Below, in pieces: positions 27,371 to 31,090 of a DNA stretch of 31,090 bases. The stretch lies in the NCBI GenBank assembly GCA_004764695.1, contig SMSO01000023.1:1-31090 (forward strand). Reading direction: 5' to 3'. Each line of letters opens with the position of its first letter. The first letter of the stretch is position 1. Source of the DNA: Schizochytrium sp. TIO01 (taxonomy: Eukaryota > Sar > Bigyra > Thraustochytrida > Thraustochytriidae). The notes under the pieces are model-generated. The model was not told the origin of the DNA, did no database searches, and saw only the letters and a list, made by a program, of their open reading frames with translations. The position numbers and the translations under genes were made by a program.

Positions 27371-27621
27371 ACATGGCTTACTACTATAAATTTAACCTTT
27401 TGATGGTCAAATGAATTTACAAATTGTAGGGCACTGGTCTGATCTGCGCCTTGAGTTAAGAATCAAGATAAAGTTAAGTAATGCGTATGGAAGCCTAATA
27501 ACTAAAGAAAAGAAAAATTTATGATTAGCGAGATACTGGTTCAGTAGAGATAGGAATTAAGAGAGAAGTACCTAGGTAGTATATAGAGTATTATTGAGAC
27601 TCGGTACTTAGAACCCGCGAT

Positions 27622-27662
27622 CACCTGGAGATAAATTCCTCGGAATACTTATTTCCCAGGTG
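27622..27662. repeat. 41-bp near-perfect palindrome
   Basis: The outer arms are CACCTGG (27622-27628) and CCAGGTG (27656-27662). The inner arms are ATTCC and GGAAT around a TC centre, joined by AT-rich, mostly complementary sequence. It could form a hairpin in DNA or RNA. It does not extend into the flanks. Confidence 0.8.
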
Positions 27663-27728
27663 TATTATGTCAATCTGCAGTCTCACATACCTAACTTCCG
27701 GAGCCGCCGCCCGCTTACCTTCACTCAG

Positions 27729-28016
27729 CTATCTATAGTGACTGATATGAGTTTGGATTGAATTTTTTTGGTCCACCATCGAACAATTATAGAAGAATCG
27801 ATTGAAAGAATCAGTATGTTTGATCGTGTACGAAACCCATTCATTATCTTTTGATTTTTTCAGCCTCGTTAATTTCTTAGTAGTCAATACATGTGGTCCC
27901 ATAATACCGCACCGCAATTTTTTTGAAGGCATACAGTAAACATTGATACAACGGGGACCCCTTACTTGAAGATTGAGGTAGATACGAATTGTCAGATAAT
28001 GTAGTCGGGAATGCAA
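27729..28016 (-). pseudogene. Possible transposase fragment
   Basis: A 95-codon minus-strand frame without an ATG (it is bounded by a TTG). Parts such as YNCSMVDQKNSIQTHISHYR resemble the 'YN-x-x-M-x-x-VD-x-x-N/DQ' region near the third catalytic residue of PiggyBac/IS4-like DDE transposases. Segments such as GPHVLTTKKLTRLKKSKDNE are plausible for the region before it. If so, it is a short scrap of the C-terminal catalytic part, without the first two acidic residues. The resemblance is by eye only. Chance ORF is the alternative. Confidence 0.3.
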
Positions 28017-28024
28017 TGCATTTG

Positions 28025-28057
28025 TTGCATTAAAGCATTTATTGCGTTAAAGCATTT
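28025..28057. repeat. Two 16-bp tandem copies (TTGCATTAAAGCATTT type)
   Basis: Copies at 28025-28040 and 28042-28057 differ at one base. They lie just past the 3' end of the SHIPPO-repeat gene. Confidence 0.75.
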
Positions 28058-28087
28058 GTAAGCTATAAATAGCTAATGCATGCAGTC

Positions 28088-29698
28088 TCAAGGGCGTGGA
28101 GGTGGTCGGCGGCGCAGTCCTCGAAGTAAGCTGTCCATGTCATTGTCCATTTCTAGGAGCTGATGATGAGGATCGAGCTCATCAAAATCAGCAGCGGTGA
28201 GGCTATCAAGATAACCGGGATGATGATCATGTGAAAATTGCTTAGAGTCATCTTGATCACGTTGCTCACTTGACGAATCTGTTCGTTGGCTACTTTCTGA
28301 AAGAAGTGCATCCGCTTGAGGCATGGATGAAGGATTCAAGAGGCTTGATTTTGATGCTGGACATACTGAATCAATTGTTGTAGAAACGGGCTCTACTTTC
28401 CGTTCATCACATGAAGAACCTGTGACAAAGCGCTTGGCTTTAGAAAAGCTTACTGCGCCGCGCACACCGTGGCCAAAAAGCTCGGGAACTTGGTATATTG
28501 GCCCTGGCGTTGTTGATGAAGTAAGTGGCTCTGGATGGGCACTTTCCTTTGCAAATGTGCATAATTTGGGTGACGGCCCTACATTCTTACCAAGATTGTG
28601 CGGAAGTTGCATATAAAGATATTCCTTTCTTTCCTTTCTTGCCTTCACGGCTCGCTCAGGGTCCAGCCAGGCATACGGGTCCAGCTTTGGAACTGGTTCT
28701 CGTAATTTATGAGGTGCTGTCTTTGGTCGGTCGCGAGTGCTTGTGTCAACTAAGCCACGGTCTGGCCCTTTTCCAATAGAAAACGAGGGACCTTGGGTCA
28801 ATGAATCGAGCATGGTGCTTCCCGAGGGTGAGTACTTGAATCCTGGCTCTGGGCTTTGCCGATATCCATTTTTTGCAGACCAATTTCCAGTATATAACTT
28901 ATCGTAATCATCAGCAGTAGTTGTACTTATGCTAAACGTTGTGGAAGAGGGTGCAATTACAGCCTCCCCACGAAGAGCACCCTCGTATTCACCAGGTCCA
29001 AGGGAGCCGGTACTACCTGCATAGCCGGCTCGAATATCCGATCGATGCCCTGAAAATGCAGAGGACCGGTTTTCCTGACTGAAATCAATTTTTGAAGGAA
29101 TACTCTGGGGAGTATAGCGTGCAGGCCCTGGAGTATCAAGTGGTAACGAATCCGGTGCGGGTTTTCCCATGTACATTTTCAATACATCATCTCGCCCTGC
29201 TTGACCAAAAACTGTTTTGGGAGACATTGGCGAGATATTCTCATAAGCTCGCTGTACTTCATCTCGGCCAAAGCAATCTTGTCCCTGCAAATCTTGGAAT
29301 CGTTTCAAGCCTGGCCTCTCGCGGCGGGGGGTTACTGCATCAGAAGATCGCATTGATACTGGTGAGCTCCCAATTTTTGTCTGTGCCCTGGCTTGGTTTC
29401 CGGTAATCTCTGTGCCTTTGTCTGCATCATCGCCTTTTTTTAAGCCGCTCCGTCTCTTCGAGGAGGGCGATTTCTTTAGCGTTGATTGTGATAATAGCGA
29501 CGAAGAAGGTGCCGACTTCAAATTGCGTCTTGCGGCATCCAATTCAGCCTGATTTCTCTCCGCACGGCCTGATCTGCTTCGCAAAGAAGATGGTGAGTTC
29601 ATCATCGAACTTGGAACTGTACTGGCTTTGACAGGCCGAGGACGAATTTTTGATGCAGAGCTTTTCGTCAGCCCTGCGGGCCTCGCCTCCGCGCCCAT
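28088..29698 (-). CDS. SHIPPO/ODF3-type sperm-tail PG-rich repeat protein, host ciliary gene (536 aa)
   Basis: This protein carries the Pro-Gly repeats of the SHIPPO1/ODF3 (CIMAP) family, whose members bind or lie within axonemal microtubules of cilia and flagella. Repeats are seen at about residues 188-194 (TPGPARY), 230-238 (SLGPGEYEG), 281-290 (SPEPGFKYSP) and 393-402 (TTPGPIYQVP), with SxGPS/FSIGKGP-like segments between. The first ~130 residues are basic, Ser-rich and probably disordered; the end is acidic, then Arg/Pro-rich (RRRPPPRP). The chosen start is the ATG at 29698. The frame extends upstream to 29815, but only with a GTG, and with atypical residues. No intron is apparent. Higher GC than the genes to its left and an exclusively eukaryotic function mark this as host DNA, and imply a host with motile flagella at some stage. 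Confidence 0.82.
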   Translation of the reverse strand: MGAEARPAGLTKSSASKIRPRPVKASTVPSSMMNSPSSLRSRSGRAERNQAELDAARRNLKSAPSSSLLSQSTLKKSPSSKRRSGLKKGDDADKGTEITGNQARAQTKIGSSPVSMRSSDAVTPRRERPGLKRFQDLQGQDCFGRDEVQRAYENISPMSPKTVFGQAGRDDVLKMYMGKPAPDSLPLDTPGPARYTPQSIPSKIDFSQENRSSAFSGHRSDIRAGYAGSTGSLGPGEYEGALRGEAVIAPSSTTFSISTTTADDYDKLYTGNWSAKNGYRQSPEPGFKYSPSGSTMLDSLTQGPSFSIGKGPDRGLVDTSTRDRPKTAPHKLREPVPKLDPYAWLDPERAVKARKERKEYLYMQLPHNLGKNVGPSPKLCTFAKESAHPEPLTSSTTPGPIYQVPELFGHGVRGAVSFSKAKRFVTGSSCDERKVEPVSTTIDSVCPASKSSLLNPSSMPQADALLSESSQRTDSSSEQRDQDDSKQFSHDHHPGYLDSLTAADFDELDPHHQLLEMDNDMDSLLRGLRRRPPPRP

Positions 29699-31090
29699 CG
29701 TACTGACTTGTATGCCCCGTGCCCTCGCGCACGGTGCTTTTTGCAAGTACCGAAGCCAAACAAAGGAAGTAAATTTTTTAAGTTTTTTTGTTTTTTTCGC
29801 ACAGCCAATCAGCACTCAGGCACAGCGCACACCAGCTGAGTGAGAGAGTCTCCGCGGCAGTGCCTATAGCAACGTTCTTTGAGAACCCCTCTGCACCCTC
29901 CACGAGGAACCTTGGGTCAGAAGATATAGCGCTGTGGGATGACTATCAAACCCGAAGCAGGTGTATCACTGATTATGTATGATCCACGCCGCTCTATGTT
30001 CTAGCAATCGTGAGAACTCTATCTTCGTTTTAGTCACTTCTAAGTCAGAGATAACCACATAGGTCTACTAGCACATGGTTATAATATTGTCTAGTTGCAA
30101 ACACCTAGTGAGGGCCATCAAAAAGCCCCCAACCAAAGACTGAATCAAATGTCCTTCTTTTATTTCACTCCTTTCCTTAATCGTTCTTAAGATAACATCC
30201 GTAAACTTGCGAGGGGGCGAGCTTCGTGCTCGGATAGAAGTAGAGGTTCTTGTAGAGTAAGCTTAGACAGTACTAATACACGTAAAGTTGTATTCTTGAA
30301 AAAGAAATCAGTTACAAGCGAGGTTTTCTGTATCCTGGAGCCCATCAAAATTAAGCTAAGCATAGTTTAATCGGCAGTTTATGACCTAGATTAAGAAGGT
30401 GCAACCCATTCTACATCAATTAATACTTCTTCCTTTCACGAAGTTGATAGAATGGAGAATATGACTTTGACCTGATTGGTAGGCAGCATTGAATATCCAT
30501 TTCGAGATATGCAGGTGGCTATGTCGACTGCCTGCATTAATATGAGCACAAGGCTAAGCACTTGCTACGGTATCTTCACTAAATAGCAAATCAAACCCAG
30601 CAAGATCTTGACAGGAAGTTAACGCTGGGTTCAAAGTTCACATTGCGATTACCACTTCTTTCATTCTACAATCACTGATGTTTTTGCCTTCTATTTTAAC
30701 AGGCTCTTAGTGTTGCCCACGTTAACTCCAGCTGCAATATTTAACAAGTAACCACTCTATTGATATGAGCCAAATAAAATCATACTGTATTATGTCGATT
30801 CATAACTATAATCTCAGTAGTACTTGGTAAGGGAGCTAGCTCTCTCCTTGATCCGACAAAAGCTCACATAAAGAGATTCTCAAAGATATGTTTTCAGAGT
30901 AGATCTCTTTGAAGTTTCACCAACCATCACTATATAATAGGAATGCAAAAGTCACATACTTACGCACTAAAGCTTATCGACCTATGTCATACCGCGACTT
31001 GCTCTAGAAGCGTTGACGAGTAAAATATCGACCCTTTCATGTATTTGCGAAGAATAATCAAGATAGATAGTTCTCGAGACTTTTAAATTT
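29699..31090. other. Host-like flank without a recognisable gene
   Basis: Nearly 1.4 kb. The first ~150 bp presumably hold the promoter and leader of the SHIPPO-repeat gene, which reads leftward. Beyond that no open frame of 60 codons or more persists on either strand and I see no tRNA, rRNA or repeat array. Composition is more balanced than in the viral part. Confidence 0.6.

Larger units (their letters stand above)
27323..28087. other. Putative junction between viral segment and host flank
   Basis: This ~765-bp region separates the last virus-like gene from the host ciliary gene. Sequence from 27323 to about 27550 is AT-rich like the viral part; from about 27600 GC rises. It contains a 41-bp palindrome (27622-27662), a possible transposase fragment (27729-28016) and a 16-bp tandem repeat (28025-28057). 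No target-site duplication can be identified because the other end of the element is outside the window. Confidence 0.5.

Noticed and set aside
29698-29815. Upstream GTG extension of the SHIPPO-repeat protein (39 extra residues)
   Set aside because: A eukaryotic gene is expected to use ATG; the first ATG in frame at 29698 gives a better start.
29628-29982. Plus-strand frames of 64-71 codons opposite and upstream of the SHIPPO-repeat gene
   Set aside because: Overlap the coding strand or promoter of a well-supported gene and show no protein-like features.
1-31090. CRISPR arrays, tRNA or rRNA genes
   Set aside because: No regularly spaced repeats and no tRNA-like T-loop/anticodon arrangement were recognised by eye.

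Overview
The window reads as a decaying endogenous large-DNA-virus segment (Nucleocytoviricota-like, possibly mirusvirus-like) in the nuclear genome of a flagellated eukaryote. The viral reading rests on a close-packed set of AT-rich, intron-free genes on both strands: both subunits of class Ia ribonucleotide reductase, a RuvC/poxvirus-A22-type Holliday junction resolvase, a possible TATA-binding-protein-like factor, a nucleotide-sugar dehydrogenase homologue, and many short unrecognised or membrane proteins. TATA-like boxes recur just upstream of several start codons. The host reading rests on the right end, where a more GC-rich gene encodes a SHIPPO/ODF3-type protein of ciliary microtubules. 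PT-rich linkers (PTxxPT) in one large secreted protein are common in stramenopiles and their viruses, so an oomycete, hyphochytrid, labyrinthulid or alga is a reasonable host guess. The taxon itself is inference.

Layout. 1-2.3 kb: the 3' end of the RNR large subunit, one small gene, and an AT-rich gap with ambiguous ORFs. 2.5-6.2 kb: an unknown gene, a clearly broken RNR small subunit, and a heavily frameshifted unknown gene. 6.2-8.1 kb: short unknown and membrane-protein genes. 8.2-16.1 kb: two tandem large secreted proteins on the minus strand. One carries an FG-GAP-like propeller and the other three RCC1-like propellers; both end in the same roughly 350-residue module (Cys-rich segment, RR-x-LQ site, SEA-like domain, two EGF-like units). 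16.2-19.5 kb: resolvase (frameshifted), TBP-like gene, a frameshifted unknown gene, and a nucleotide-sugar dehydrogenase homologue lacking its catalytic motif. 20.1-22.7 kb: a more GC-rich gene for a protein with tandem N-terminal repeats and a C-terminal kinase-like domain resembling Crinkler-type kinases. 22.9-27.3 kb: an intact 1472-residue protein with an N-terminal zinc-binding cluster and coiled coils. 27.3-28.1 kb: a junction-like stretch with a 41-bp palindrome and a possible transposase scrap. 28.1-29.7 kb: the host SHIPPO-repeat gene. 29.7-31.1 kb: no recognisable gene.

How the parts fit. RNR would supply dNTPs, the resolvase would process replicated DNA, and the TBP-like factor with the recurrent TATA-like boxes would point to virus-encoded transcription. 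The two secreted proteins look like surface or attachment proteins built by swapping propellers on a common base. Many of the short metabolic and replication genes are broken by single-base shifts, while the longest ORFs (4.4 kb and 2.7 kb) are intact. That fits a fairly recent integration, some retained selection, or assembly indels in part; raw reads would separate these. The most novel element is the propeller-swap surface-protein pair.
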